A DNA stretch of 64,000 nucleotides from Pseudomonadota bacterium (GCA_023404095.1 JAEYDD010000072.1:62001-126000), one strand, 5' to 3'. Shown: positions 7,132 to 16,847, counted from the stretch's first letter. Program-made: numbers and translations. Notes: generated from the sequence alone by a model not told the origin.

Positions 7132-8562
7132 ATGACGGACACCGGCGAAGATCATCGCGAGCGCGCCCGGGCTGCCGAAGCGAGTGCCGTGGATGGCGAT
7201 GACATCTATGCGCCGGACGGCTCAGTCCGTTCCGATTTCCTCATGCAGGTCGGTGCGGCGATCGCAGACCGCGACACGCTCTTTTTGCGCCGCCACGTCG
7301 CCAAGCTGCACGAATCGGAAATGGGCGACCTGCTTGAGGCGATCCAGCCCGAGCAGCGGCGGGCGCTCGTGTCGCTGCTGGGCGAGGAGTTCGACCTTGC
7401 CGCGTTGACCGAGGTCGACGAGGCGATTCGTCTCGATATCGTCGAGCACCTTCCCAACGAGCAGATCGCCGCGGCGATCGGCGAAATGGATTCGGACGAC
7501 GCCGTCTACATTCTCGAAGACCTCGACCAGGAGGACCGGGAAGAGATCCTCGCCAAGCTGCCCTTTACCGAGCGGATCCGTCTGCGCCGGTCACTGGACT
7601 ATCCCGAGAGCACGGCCGGCCGGCGCATGCGCTCGGAATTCGTGGCGGTGCCGCCGTTCTGGACCATTGGCCAGACGCTAGACTACATGCGGGAGGACGA
7701 AGACCTGCCCGACAGCTTCACCGAAATCTTCGTGATCGATCCGACCTTCCGCCTGCTCGGCGTGGTCGAGCTCGACCGCGTTCTGCGGTCCAAGCGCGAG
7801 GTCAAGGTCGAGGCGATCATGCGCCAGACCAGCCATCCGATTCCGGCGCTGATGGATCAGGAGGAGGCGGCACAGCTTTTCGAGCAGTACGACCTGCTGT
7901 CGGCCGCCGTCGTGGACGAAAACGGCCGGCTTGTCGGCGTGTTAACGATCGACGACATGGTGGACGTTATCCAGGAAGAGGCCGAAGAAGATCTGATGCG
8001 CCTTGGCGGCGTCGGCGACGAGGAACTGTCGGACACGGTGCTGGAGACCTCGCGTTCGCGCGTGCCGTGGCTGCTGGTCAATCTTTTCACTGCATCGATC
8101 GCCGCTTCCGTCATCTCGCTGTTCGAGGCGACGATCGAGGAAATCGTTGCGCTCGCGATCCTCATGCCGATCGTGGCGGGCATGGGCGGAAACGCCGGGT
8201 CGCAGACGATGACGGTGACGGTGCGGGCGCTTGCAACGCGCAATCTCGACATTCACAATGCCTGGCGCGTTGTGCGCCGCGAGGCCGGTGTCGGGCTGCT
8301 CAACGGGGTCCTGTGTGGCACGCTGATCGGATGCGTCGCAGGCCTCTGGTTCCACGACCCAAATATTGGCGGCATCATCGCAACCGCGATGCTGATCAAC
8401 ATGATGGCGGCGGCGCTGGCCGGGATCATGATCCCGCTGGTGCTGGACAAGGTGGGCGCCGATCCCGCCGTGTCATCTGCGGTCTTCGTGACCGCGGTCA
8501 CCGATACGACCGGATTCTTATCGTTTCTGGGCCTTGCGACCTGGTGGTTCTCGATCTCTTAG
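7132..8562 (+). CDS. mgtE: Magnesium transporter MgtE
   Basis: A 476-residue inner-membrane Mg2+ channel/transporter. The order is as in the family: a helical N domain of acidic repeats (about 30-150), a pair of CBS domains (about 150-275) that sense Mg2+, an acidic plug-helix region (E-E-A-E-E-D-L), and five transmembrane helices (about 300-476). The pore motif is P-I-V-A-G-M-G-G-N-A-G-S-Q. Start chosen at 7132, with GAGGAG eight bases upstream; an in-frame start at 7066 would fall inside the leader hairpin. Likely regulated by intracellular Mg2+ through the N/CBS domains, and possibly by the leader structure. Confidence 0.95.
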   Translation: MTDTGEDHRERARAAEASAVDGDDIYAPDGSVRSDFLMQVGAAIADRDTLFLRRHVAKLHESEMGDLLEAIQPEQRRALVSLLGEEFDLAALTEVDEAIRLDIVEHLPNEQIAAAIGEMDSDDAVYILEDLDQEDREEILAKLPFTERIRLRRSLDYPESTAGRRMRSEFVAVPPFWTIGQTLDYMREDEDLPDSFTEIFVIDPTFRLLGVVELDRVLRSKREVKVEAIMRQTSHPIPALMDQEEAAQLFEQYDLLSAAVVDENGRLVGVLTIDDMVDVIQEEAEEDLMRLGGVGDEELSDTVLETSRSRVPWLLVNLFTASIAASVISLFEATIEEIVALAILMPIVAGMGGNAGSQTMTVTVRALATRNLDIHNAWRVVRREAGVGLLNGVLCGTLIGCVAGLWFHDPNIGGIIATAMLINMMAAALAGIMIPLVLDKVGADPAVSSAVFVTAVTDTTGFLSFLGLATWWFSIS

Positions 8563-8571
8563 CCGTAAAAA

Positions 8572-8593
8572 TTGACTTTCACGTAAAAGTCAA
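8572..8593. promoter_or_regulatory. Palindromic operator / promoter of the MerR-family gene
   Basis: A 22-base near-perfect dyad made of TTGACTTT (8572-8579), CACGTA and AAAGTCAA (8586-8593). The left arm also supplies a -35 (TTGACT), and TAAGAT at 8594-8599 can serve as -10, a geometry in which the dyad fills the spacer as usual for MerR-type control. It ends 35 bases before the GTG of the MerR gene. The ACGT-centred form resembles sites of LiuR-type MerR regulators. Confidence 0.7.
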
Positions 8594-8628
8594 TAAGATT
8601 GGCCCCGCGCATAACCACCGGAGTCGGC

Positions 8629-9015
8629 GTGGAAAAGTACTATACCATAACGGAATTGACCCGCGAGTTCGGGGTCTCTACGCGGACCTTGCGGTTCTAT
8701 GAGGATGAGGGGCTCATTCACCCCGAACGGCGCGGCCGCACACGGCTGTTCCGGCCCGCCGATCGTCACCTGATCAAGGAAATCCTGCGCGGTCGCCGCA
8801 TCGGCTTCACCATCTCGGAAATCCGCGAGATCATCCAGGTCTACAAAGACCCCCCCGGCGAGATCGGCCAGTTGCAGCTATTGATGCAGAAGGTGGTGGA
8901 GAAACGTGACGACCTTCGGCAGAAGCGACGCGACATCGACGAGACGCTCGCCGAACTGGACAATGTCGAGGAAGCCTGCCTGACGCGCCTGGCGGAAATC
9001 GGCGTCGGCACCTGA
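8629..9015 (+). CDS. MerR-family transcriptional regulator
   Basis: A 128-residue regulator. Residues about 4-70 are a winged helix-turn-helix of MerR type: Y-T-I-T-E-L-T-R-E-F-G-V-S-T-R-T-L-R-F-Y-E-D-E-G-L-style start, then R-L-F-R-P-A-D and G-F-T-I-S-E-I. Residues 75-120 form the dimerisation coiled coil. There is no cysteine pattern typical of metal sensors. GTG at 8629 follows a GGAG six bases upstream and lies just downstream of a palindromic operator, so autoregulation is likely. Proteins of this form (LiuR-like) often control fatty-acid or branched-chain amino-acid breakdown, but no such genes are adjacent. Confidence 0.88.
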   Translation: MEKYYTITELTREFGVSTRTLRFYEDEGLIHPERRGRTRLFRPADRHLIKEILRGRRIGFTISEIREIIQVYKDPPGEIGQLQLLMQKVVEKRDDLRQKRRDIDETLAELDNVEEACLTRLAEIGVGT

Positions 9016-9071
9016 ATCTTGTTACCAGCTGCAACAGGCACTACCGCGCCGGGCACCTGTCCCGGCGCCTC

Positions 9072-10088
9072 CTATTGCGGCGACGGTACGTCTGAGAAAG
9101 CGCGCGCCGTGCATTGCTGTGAAAGGTCGGCGATGCGTTCGTCCGTCTGGACGTCGAGGGCGCCGGCGTTCAGCGCGTCGAACAGGTTTCTGCTCTGGAG
9201 TTCGCTGATGGTGCAGTCGCAGAAGCCTTTGCAGAAGGCCGCGTCTGTATCGACGCTGCAGGCTGCGACGCAACTGCGGCGATAGCTTTCGACCGGATCG
9301 GGCTTCGGCGGCGGTGCGACTTGTGTGGCAAGATAGACGAGCGCGATCAGCACCGGCTGGTGAATGAGATAGACCGCCAGACTATGCCGGCCCGCCATGG
9401 CAAAGAGCGAGGTCGCCTTGCCGGGCGTGCGCGGCGTACGACCTGTCGACGCATTCGCTGTGCGCGCGATCCATAGCCGGGAAGCGGTCATGCCGAGCAG
9501 GAAGGCGCCGAACCAGGGCAGCAGCGGCACGTAGTCGTTGGAACGCGGCGCCGCTTCCGATAGCCCCACCCACCACAGCGCCGGAATGTTGAACATTTCG
9601 GAGCGAAGGAATTGCGGGGCTGCGAATGCTACGGCGGCGACCATCGGCAGGACCACGAGCGGCAGGCGAAGGAAGAGCAGGCCAAGCAGACTTGCAAGGG
9701 CGATGTGATGAAGGATCCCGAAGAAGATGAAGGTGCTCGGGAAGATGAAATACGTCGCGGTCGTGATCAGCAACGCGGCGGCAGCGATGCGGCCGAACCG
9801 GTGCCAGAACGGGCGCCAGCGGATGGCATGGCGATGCCCGAGCACGAGGCTGAAGCCGGCGAGGAAGATGAAGCTTCCGGCGATCAGCCGGGCAAAGATG
9901 CGCCAGCCGCCGGTGGCGGCCGTGCCCGGAGCAATGTAGCCGAAATAGTCTAGATCCCAGGTGAAATGATAGACCGCCATCGCAAGCAGCGCCACGCCGC
10001 GCGCGGCATCGAGCCAGGCCAGTCGCTGCTTCGCAGGCGCTGTGCCCTCCGCCGTTGCGGCCACCTTGTCTGAGAATTCCTGGGTCAT
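9072..10088 (-). CDS. Heparan-alpha-glucosaminide N-acetyltransferase-like membrane protein (DUF1624)
   Basis: A 338-residue multi-pass inner-membrane protein of the DUF1624/HGSNAT-catalytic family, which is thought to pass acyl groups across membranes. The family start R-L-A-W-L-D-A-A-R-G-V-A-L and M-A-V-Y-H-F-T-W-D-L are near residues 22-50, followed by about eight hydrophobic helices. The last 65 residues are soluble and cysteine-rich (C-x3-C, then C-x3-C-x-C), which is unusual and may be a disulfide-bonded periplasmic tail. I chose the ATG at 10088 because the longer frame adds residues that do not fit. The substrate is unknown; cell-envelope glycan acylation is a reasonable guess. Confidence 0.82.
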   Translation of the reverse strand: MTQEFSDKVAATAEGTAPAKQRLAWLDAARGVALLAMAVYHFTWDLDYFGYIAPGTAATGGWRIFARLIAGSFIFLAGFSLVLGHRHAIRWRPFWHRFGRIAAAALLITTATYFIFPSTFIFFGILHHIALASLLGLLFLRLPLVVLPMVAAVAFAAPQFLRSEMFNIPALWWVGLSEAAPRSNDYVPLLPWFGAFLLGMTASRLWIARTANASTGRTPRTPGKATSLFAMAGRHSLAVYLIHQPVLIALVYLATQVAPPPKPDPVESYRRSCVAACSVDTDAAFCKGFCDCTISELQSRNLFDALNAGALDVQTDERIADLSQQCTARAFSDVPSPQ

Positions 10089-10147
10089 GGTGCGGTACTT
10101 CGCAATTCTGGCTGGCCGAGCGTTTCCACGAATGGGCAGGGCTCGAA

Positions 10148-10855
10148 CTACTCGTCTGTCTCCAGTACCGTCAGCCGCGCCTCGGAATAGAACTGACGGC
10201 GTATGAGCACGATGGTGATGAAGCACGTGGTCAGCATGAACAGGTAGGGGCTGACGAACCAGCCGAGATAACCGATCGACAGGAAGATCGCCCGCAGGCC
10301 GGCGTTGAAATGTTTGGCCGCCAGAATGTTCATGCGGATGACCTTGTCGGCGGCCAGATCGGCGGCTGCGGGGTCCTTGTGGACGTCGCCGGCCATGGGA
10401 ACCGCGCCGAGCAGGATGCTGCAGTAGTTGAAAAGCCGGTAGGACCAGCCGAACTTGAAGAAGGCGTAGCCGAAGATGCCGGCCAAGCCGCCGACCTTCA
10501 GTTCAAAGCCAGCGCGCCCCGCCTGGAACACCAGCGGCAGATCGCCGAAGATCATGAAGACCTTTTCCGTCGCGCCCAGAAGCGCAAAGCAGCCACCGAG
10601 CGCGAGAATCGAGGTGGAGGCGAAGAAGGCGGTGCCGTTCTGCAGTCCGGACATGATCTGCGTATCGATCATGCGCAGGTCACGCCGCATGGCATTGCGG
10701 ATCCAGGCCGCACGTTGCGCATTCATCGCGCGCGTCAGGCTCACCCGGTTCAGAAAACGCCGCTTGTCGGTGATCCAGGCGTAGCCCAGCCACAGCAGGA
10801 TGAAGACAACGAAGGCGATCGGATCGACGATGGACATGGATTCGTGATTTGCCAT
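10148..10855 (-). CDS. DUF599 family membrane protein
   Basis: A 235-residue inner-membrane protein with four to five hydrophobic segments (for example D-P-I-A-F-V-V-F-I-L-L-W-L-G-Y near residues 11-25). It matches the DUF599 family in length and in the features R-R-D-L-R-M-I-D-T-Q-I-M-S-G-L-Q-N-G and K-F-G-W-S-Y-R-L-F-N-Y. The function of DUF599 is not known. It is co-directional with the DUF1624 gene 59 bases downstream and may share its transcript. Confidence 0.85.
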   Translation of the reverse strand: MANHESMSIVDPIAFVVFILLWLGYAWITDKRRFLNRVSLTRAMNAQRAAWIRNAMRRDLRMIDTQIMSGLQNGTAFFASTSILALGGCFALLGATEKVFMIFGDLPLVFQAGRAGFELKVGGLAGIFGYAFFKFGWSYRLFNYCSILLGAVPMAGDVHKDPAAADLAADKVIRMNILAAKHFNAGLRAIFLSIGYLGWFVSPYLFMLTTCFITIVLIRRQFYSEARLTVLETDE

Positions 10856-11135
10856 GGATTGCGCATTTTGGAAACCGTCACCGCGTTCACCCGGCCTGTC
10901 ATCCGCCGTTTAGACTGCCGGCATTTGTGTGGCGGGCAGGTAAGCGCCTGGCGCATAGCATTCGCGCTAACATATTGATATTGCTATATCGCGTTTCCGG
11001 ATGTGGTCCAGTCACGGATGCTGGCGCCACGCTTTCGCCATCTTTGCTGTTGCTCCTTCATCTTTTCTTCACTAAAGAGGGCCGGCGCGGGCGGATTTTT
11101 TTGCCGGCGACGATCGTTTTTCTCTTGGGGAAATC

Positions 11136-11237
11136 ATGGAAAGTACCGCTCAGAAGGCCTGCTGGGGCCTCACATGCCGCATGGTCATCGCATTTGCAGG
11201 CTTTTTTGCCCTGGTCTATCTTTTCGGGGGCGCATGA
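11136..11237 (+). CDS. 33-residue putative membrane protein
   Basis: A short frame with a GGGGA ribosome site five bases before the ATG. The peptide has a polar start (M-E-S-T-A-Q-K-A-C-W-G-L) and a hydrophobic helix (M-V-I-A-F-A-G-F-F-A-L-V-Y-L-F-G-G-A) that ends at the C-terminus, typical of bacterial small membrane proteins. A strong terminator follows 23 bases later, so a short transcript ends here. That makes a real small gene likely. The 10856-11135 stretch upstream holds nothing else that I can support. No known family recognised. Confidence 0.55.
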   Translation: MESTAQKACWGLTCRMVIAFAGFFALVYLFGGA

Positions 11238-11259
11238 GACCAAGATCTCGTGACTAGCA

Positions 11260-11295
11260 AAAACGGCGCGCCGCTTCAGGCGCGCCGTTTTTGTT
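11260..11295 (+). terminator. Strong Rho-independent terminator
   Basis: A 13-pair stem AAAACGGCGCGCC/GGCGCGCCGTTTT (11260-11272 with 11279-11291) with a six-base loop and T-rich sequence after it. The flanking A-run makes it usable on either strand. It most directly ends the 33-residue gene at 11136 and insulates sdaA. Confidence 0.88.
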
Positions 11296-11490
11296 TTGGG
11301 CGTTTCGTACGCAGGCCTGATGTCGCAGGCGCAAAACAGGATGTCGGGCCGCCGCCATATGCGCCTTGCGGTATGACGTAGCTTTCACCACATGTTCCAT
11401 ATGTTGCCGCGAGCGAAGCCAGTCATCTGGCTGGCATTGCGGTGGCGAGGTCGCACTCCACGCGGGTGCAGGTATTGGCAGGTCCAGCGC

Positions 11491-12891
<1,401 letters not shown>

Positions 12892-12971
12892 TGTGCCGGC
12901 GTGCCTGCGGGCGGGGCGCAAGGCAGGCTTTCGCTGCTTGACTGAATGGGCGGAAAGGCGTTCAAGGAGCC

Positions 12972-13409
12972 ATGGCCCTTCATCTCATCAAACTTTGCGT
13001 CGGAGCGGATTCGATTGAGGATCTGCGTGACTGGGTATCCCGTCGTGCGCTCGTCGCGATCGCCGCCGGTATCGAGCCCAGTTCCTCGCATATCACGCGC
13101 ATGATACCGAAGCGGGCGGACGAACTGCTTGGCGGCGGCTCGCTGTACTGGGTGATCAAGGGGCAGGTGCAGGCGCGGCAGCCGCTGCTGGATCTCAAGA
13201 CGTTCAAGGACACGGACGGGATCACGCGCTGCGAACTGGTGCTCGGCCCGGAAGTCATCGAGACCGAGCCCCAGCCGAAGCGCGCCTTCCAGGGATGGCG
13301 CTACCTCACGGACGAAGACGCGCCGCGCGACCTAATGAGCCTTGGCGCCGATGGCGGCGACCTGCCGATCGAACTGCGGCGAGAGTTGGCCGAACTCGGT
13401 TTACTCTGA
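12972..13409 (+). CDS. DUF1489 family protein
   Basis: A 145-residue cytoplasmic protein of the DUF1489 family, common in alphaproteobacteria and without a known function. Family features include H-L-I-K-L-C-V-G near the start, P-K-R-A-D-E-L-L-G-G-G-S-L-Y-W-V-I-K-G in the middle, and F-Q-G-W-R-Y-L-T-D-E-D-A-P near the end. An AAGGAG ribosome site lies just before the ATG. It follows sdaA on the same strand, with the convergent SDR gene after it. Confidence 0.88.
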   Translation: MALHLIKLCVGADSIEDLRDWVSRRALVAIAAGIEPSSSHITRMIPKRADELLGGGSLYWVIKGQVQARQPLLDLKTFKDTDGITRCELVLGPEVIETEPQPKRAFQGWRYLTDEDAPRDLMSLGADGGDLPIELRRELAELGLL

Positions 13410-13429
13410 CGCAGCGACCAGCGGCCCGA

Positions 13430-14185
13430 TCAGTGGGCTGTGTACGCGCCGTCCACGACATGGCAGCTGCCGGTGACGAAGCTTGCTTCATCGGACAACA
13501 GGAAGGCGACGAGGGATGCCACCTCCTCCGGCGTGCCGCGACGCCCCATCGGCTGCAGGGCCTCCATGCGGCGGTTGCTTGCGATCCGGGAATGCTCGGA
13601 CAGAAGCGGCGTCTCGATCCATCCGGGTGCTACAGAATTGATTCGCACGCCGTGCCTTGCGTATTCGATCGCCGCGACCTTTGTCAGGCCGACGACGGCG
13701 TGCTTGGCTGCCGTATAGGCCGCGGTCGCAGGTAGGCCGACCGTGCCCAACACCGATGCCATGTTCACGATCGCGCCGCCGTCCGAAGCGAGCATGGCGG
13801 CGATCTCGTACTTCATGCAGTGGAAGACGCCGTTGAGGTTGACGTCGATCAGCTTGCGCCAGTTGTCGAGAGGATAGTCCGCCGTCATGGCCAGCGCGCC
13901 GTGGGTGCCGGCATTGTTGACGGCAAGGTGCAGCCCGCCGCACGTCTCGACAGCAAAATCGACGAGCTTGCGGGCCGCCTCCGGATCGGTGACGTCGGTT
14001 GTGACCGCATGCGCCCTGCCGCCATCAGCGCCGATGTCGGCCGCCAGCTTCGCTGCGCTTGCGGGGTCGATATCGGCGATGACGACTTCGGCGCCATCCC
14101 GGGCCAGGCGGAGGCAAACAGCCGCCCCTATGCCCGAGCCGCCGCCCGTCACGATCGCGACTTTTCCTGCAAAACTCGATGCCAT
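13430..14185 (-). CDS. SDR family NAD(P)-dependent oxidoreductase
   Basis: A 251-residue classical short-chain dehydrogenase. The cofactor motif is T-G-G-G-S-G-I-G (about 14-21). An Asp after the second strand (I-A-D-I-D) favours NAD over NADP. N-N-A-G is near residue 90, the catalytic Ser lies in N-M-A-S-V-L-G, and the Y-x3-K pair is Y-T-A-A-K. The C-terminus (F-V-T-G-S-C-H-V-V-D-G-A-Y) is also typical. The substrate cannot be told. It converges on the DUF1489 gene with 20 bases between them. The 14186-14398 gap upstream separates it from the divergent L,D-transpeptidase. Confidence 0.92.
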   Translation of the reverse strand: MASSFAGKVAIVTGGGSGIGAAVCLRLARDGAEVVIADIDPASAAKLAADIGADGGRAHAVTTDVTDPEAARKLVDFAVETCGGLHLAVNNAGTHGALAMTADYPLDNWRKLIDVNLNGVFHCMKYEIAAMLASDGGAIVNMASVLGTVGLPATAAYTAAKHAVVGLTKVAAIEYARHGVRINSVAPGWIETPLLSEHSRIASNRRMEALQPMGRRGTPEEVASLVAFLLSDEASFVTGSCHVVDGAYTAH

Positions 14186-14398
14186 CGTGTCCTTCCCAAA
14201 TCACGAGTGTCGACCAGTCGAACAGACGCGGGCGGAGGACGCAAGTCCTTTCGGTGCAAACGGAAGGGCACGCAGGCGTCTGCATTCGTCTGCAGTTTTT
14301 GCCCTCCACTGGGGCTGAACCTGAGGGGAGGCTTGGCCAAACGGCGCGGCAATGGTAAGTCTAGCGGCGAGGGTTCGTCAGATCGCTGACAGGTGCCA

Positions 14399-14992
14399 AT
14401 GGACAGAGACTTCGCCAAAAGCCGCCGAGCCCTGATGCTCGCCAGCCTGAGCCTTCTGGTTTCCGGAGCTTCCGGGTGCCGCACAACCTACTGGTATTCC
14501 AGAAGCAATTACGAAAACTACCGTGTCGATCGGCGCTACAGGCGCAAGACCGTGCAGTATGCCGGATACGAGGCGCCCGGAACCATCGTCGTCAATACGC
14601 GGGAGCGTTATCTCTATTTTGTCGAAGGCGGCGGATTGGCGACGCGCTATGGCGTCGCTGTCGGTGAGGAGGGCCTTACGTTCAAGGGAGAGGCGACGGT
14701 TGGTCGGAAGGCTGAATGGCCGTCCTGGACGCCGACCGCCTCGATGATCAGCCGCAAGCCGCATCTTGCGCAGTATGCCGGCGGCGTCGAAGGCGGGCCG
14801 AACAATCCCCTCGGCGCAAGGGCGCTCTACCTCTACCAAGGCGGCAAGGACACGATGTTTCGGCTTCACGGAACCAACGAGCCGTGGTCCATCGGCCATG
14901 CGGTCTCAAACGGTTGTGTGCGCCTGACGAACGACGACATCATCAACCTCTACAACCGGACACCGGTTGGGGCGCGGGTGCTCATTATATGA
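14399..14992 (+). CDS. L,D-transpeptidase (YkuD domain)
   Basis: A 197-residue exported enzyme with a signal sequence and a lipobox-like G-A-S-G-C27, although position -3 is Ala rather than Leu or Ile. The YkuD domain spans about 60-197. The active-site region is F-R-L-H157-G-T-N-E-P-W-S-I-G and S-N-G-C173-V-R-L, so both catalytic residues are present. It forms 3-3 peptidoglycan cross-links or attaches proteins to the wall in the periplasm. The first ATG is at 14399; a GTG two codons upstream is also possible. It opens a plus-strand block of envelope genes. Confidence 0.9.
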   Translation: MDRDFAKSRRALMLASLSLLVSGASGCRTTYWYSRSNYENYRVDRRYRRKTVQYAGYEAPGTIVVNTRERYLYFVEGGGLATRYGVAVGEEGLTFKGEATVGRKAEWPSWTPTASMISRKPHLAQYAGGVEGGPNNPLGARALYLYQGGKDTMFRLHGTNEPWSIGHAVSNGCVRLTNDDIINLYNRTPVGARVLII

Positions 14993-15299
14993 ACGGGCAG
15001 GGCGGGTGTTTCACTCATCCCCGGGGATTGTGGAGCCATGCCTTGCAGCACCACTTTCGGACGAAAATCGATTCGTCGCCGCGCCTCCTCGTTCGAAGGA
15101 AGTATTGTCCGGCGCCAATGGCACAATCGCGCACCCATCTTCACGCAAATGCTACAAGCCGTTGAAAAAACTGATCTTGAGCGCACTTCGCATGCGTTAA
15201 CTTTGTCGTGCTTGCGCACTAGGCGTTATCGGCATTTGCGGCTATTACTAGAGTCGTTGCCTTCGATAACCTATTCCGTGTGAAGGAGAGGACATCTTG
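14993..15299. other. Intergenic region with no gene seen
   Basis: 307 bases between the L,D-transpeptidase and the small lipoprotein. I see no supported reading frame, RNA or strong terminator. The A/T-richer last 120 bases probably hold the lipoprotein promoter. Confidence 0.5.
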
Positions 15300-15428
15300 A
15301 TGAGCAGACTTCTAATCTTGGCAGTAGCAGTGATTTCCGTGGCCGGCCTTACCGCTTGCGACACCGTCGGCAAGGGTAAGGGGAAGGCTCCGCCTCCGGT
15401 CGAACAGCCGGCACCGGTCTACAAGTAA
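15300..15428 (+). CDS. Small lipoprotein, 42 residues
   Basis: A short frame with an excellent ribosome site (AAGGAGAGG) before the ATG. The peptide has a lipoprotein signal (M-S-R-L-L-I-L-A-V-A-V-I-S-V-A-G-L-T-A-C) with the lipobox L-T-A-C at residues 17-20. The mature part is about 23 residues: G-K-G-K-G-K followed by a Pro-rich tail. Very short lipoproteins of this kind are often entericidin-like or envelope linkers. No family is recognised. It lies 144 bases before the larger papain-like lipoprotein on the same strand. Confidence 0.75.
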   Translation: MSRLLILAVAVISVAGLTACDTVGKGKGKAPPPVEQPAPVYK

Positions 15429-15571
15429 CATGCCTGACCTTGGCCCGGGGAGGTGCGGTAGCGCGCTTCCCCGGCCAAAACGCTCTTCCGGTTTCCAGGC
15501 GGATCCTCACCCGGAAGACCCTCTTAGCAGACATGAGCTACTGCATTGGTAGCGTGAAATGGAGCGTGTCC

Positions 15572-16159
15572 ATGTCGTTGGGCAAAAGCCGCGTTTCGCT
15601 TTTGATCCTTCTATCCCTTGCGATCACGTCCTGCCAATCCGAGGACAAGCCGCCGCTACCCCGCTATGTTTCCGACTATCGCGGCTATGCCGGCGCAGAC
15701 AGCAAGGCAATCCGCAGGGACGCCCGCTACTACATCGAGTTCCGGTCGCGTTACGCGCTGTCCTATGGTCATACCTACGTCATCTACGGCAGGCTCGACA
15801 AATCCGGCCGCCCTGCCACCCAGGAGGTGGCCGGTCTAGCACCCGCCTCGAACAATCCTGCACCCTATGTGCTCGGGCATTTCGTTCCGGTCCCGGCGGA
15901 AACGGGAGCGAGCGACGGTGACCTCGAGGAGGAGTATCGTTCCGCAAGCTGGCGCGTCATGCTGACGGAAGCCGAGTACCGCAAGACAGTTGCATTCATA
16001 CGCGATCTCAAGGCGCGTTCACGCGTCTGGCAAGCCTCGGTCTACAACTGCAACGCCTTCGTGGCCGAGATCGCGAAATCGATGGGCTACAAGACGCCAG
16101 CAATATGGCTGCGTCCGCAGCAGTTCGTCACCAAGCTTCGCGAGATGAACGGTGGATGA
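15572..16159 (+). CDS. Lipoprotein with permuted papain-like (YiiX/NlpC-P60-type) features
   Basis: A 195-residue putative lipoprotein: signal peptide (L-L-I-L-L-S-L-A-I) ending in the lipobox I-T-S-C21. The mature part contains S-Y-G-H67-T-Y-V-I-Y-G-R and, much later, V-Y-N-C160-N-A-F-V-A-E-I-A. A catalytic-type His before a Cys in N-C-N-x-F is the order seen in circularly permuted NlpC/P60 (YaeF/YiiX) proteins. A thiol hydrolase or acyltransferase acting in the envelope is therefore likely, by inference. Start chosen at 15572 with GGAG seven bases upstream; a longer frame lacks a signal peptide. The start region is identical over 20 bases to that at 3860-3879. Confidence 0.7.
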   Translation: MSLGKSRVSLLILLSLAITSCQSEDKPPLPRYVSDYRGYAGADSKAIRRDARYYIEFRSRYALSYGHTYVIYGRLDKSGRPATQEVAGLAPASNNPAPYVLGHFVPVPAETGASDGDLEEEYRSASWRVMLTEAEYRKTVAFIRDLKARSRVWQASVYNCNAFVAEIAKSMGYKTPAIWLRPQQFVTKLREMNGG

Positions 16160-16210
16160 CAGTGAGGGCGGGGTCGCGCGACTGGCGCAGGGGATGGCCG
16201 TAAGGCTAGA

Positions 16211-16813
16211 GTGACGCCCATGAACATGTCAGTGGAAAACGCAGGCCAGATCCTATGGGTTCTGGGCATCGTCGCTTGGTACGTCATCCGGTTCCCCTTC
16301 GAGCGCCGGGCACGGCGCACACGCGTCGTGGTCAATCGCCGCTCGCTGACCGACCGGATCGGCCTTGGCGCAGCGCTCGCCGGCATGGCGGTCGTTCCTG
16401 GTATCTATGTCGCGACAGGCTTTCCGAGGGCCGGCGAACATGCGGCGAGTGCCTGGGGCGTTGCCCTTGGGGCAATCCTGTTCTTCGGCGGGGTGTGGCT
16501 GTTCCGTAGAACTCACAAGGAGCTCGGAAAGAACTGGTCGATCTCACTCGAAATCCGTGAGAAGCACAAGCTCATCAGCAGCGGGCCTTATTCGCTGGTC
16601 CGCCATCCCATGTATACGTCGTTCTTCATGCTGGCTCTTGGGCAGGCCCTGCTGCTTGCGAACTGGATCGTCGGTCTTGCCGGCCTTGCCGGTTTCGCGG
16701 CACTCTTTTTCCTGCGGGTGGACAAGGAAGAGCGGATGATGACCGACACCTTCGGCGAGGAATACCGGCGGTACATGGACAGGACCAAGCGGATCATCCC
16801 ATATATCTACTAG
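16211..16813 (+). CDS. Isoprenylcysteine carboxyl methyltransferase (ICMT/PEMT)-like membrane protein
   Basis: A 200-residue membrane protein with about five hydrophobic segments. The C-terminal ICMT/PEMT signature is present: L-I-S-S-G-P-Y-S-L-V-R-H-P-M-Y-T-S-F-F (about 127-145) and E-E-R-M-M-T-D-T-F-G-E-E-Y-R-R-Y-M (near 174-190). Such proteins use S-adenosylmethionine to methylate lipids or other hydrophobic acceptors in the membrane. GTG at 16211 has AAGG five bases upstream; the ATG at 16220 is an alternative. It sits between the papain-like lipoprotein (51 bases before) and the orphan acyltransferase (34 bases after), probably in one operon. Confidence 0.85.
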   Translation: MTPMNMSVENAGQILWVLGIVAWYVIRFPFERRARRTRVVVNRRSLTDRIGLGAALAGMAVVPGIYVATGFPRAGEHAASAWGVALGAILFFGGVWLFRRTHKELGKNWSISLEIREKHKLISSGPYSLVRHPMYTSFFMLALGQALLLANWIVGLAGLAGFAALFFLRVDKEERMMTDTFGEEYRRYMDRTKRIIPYIY

Positions 16814-16847
16814 TCGTCTCGCTGGAATTCGAGAGAGGGAGGCAGGT

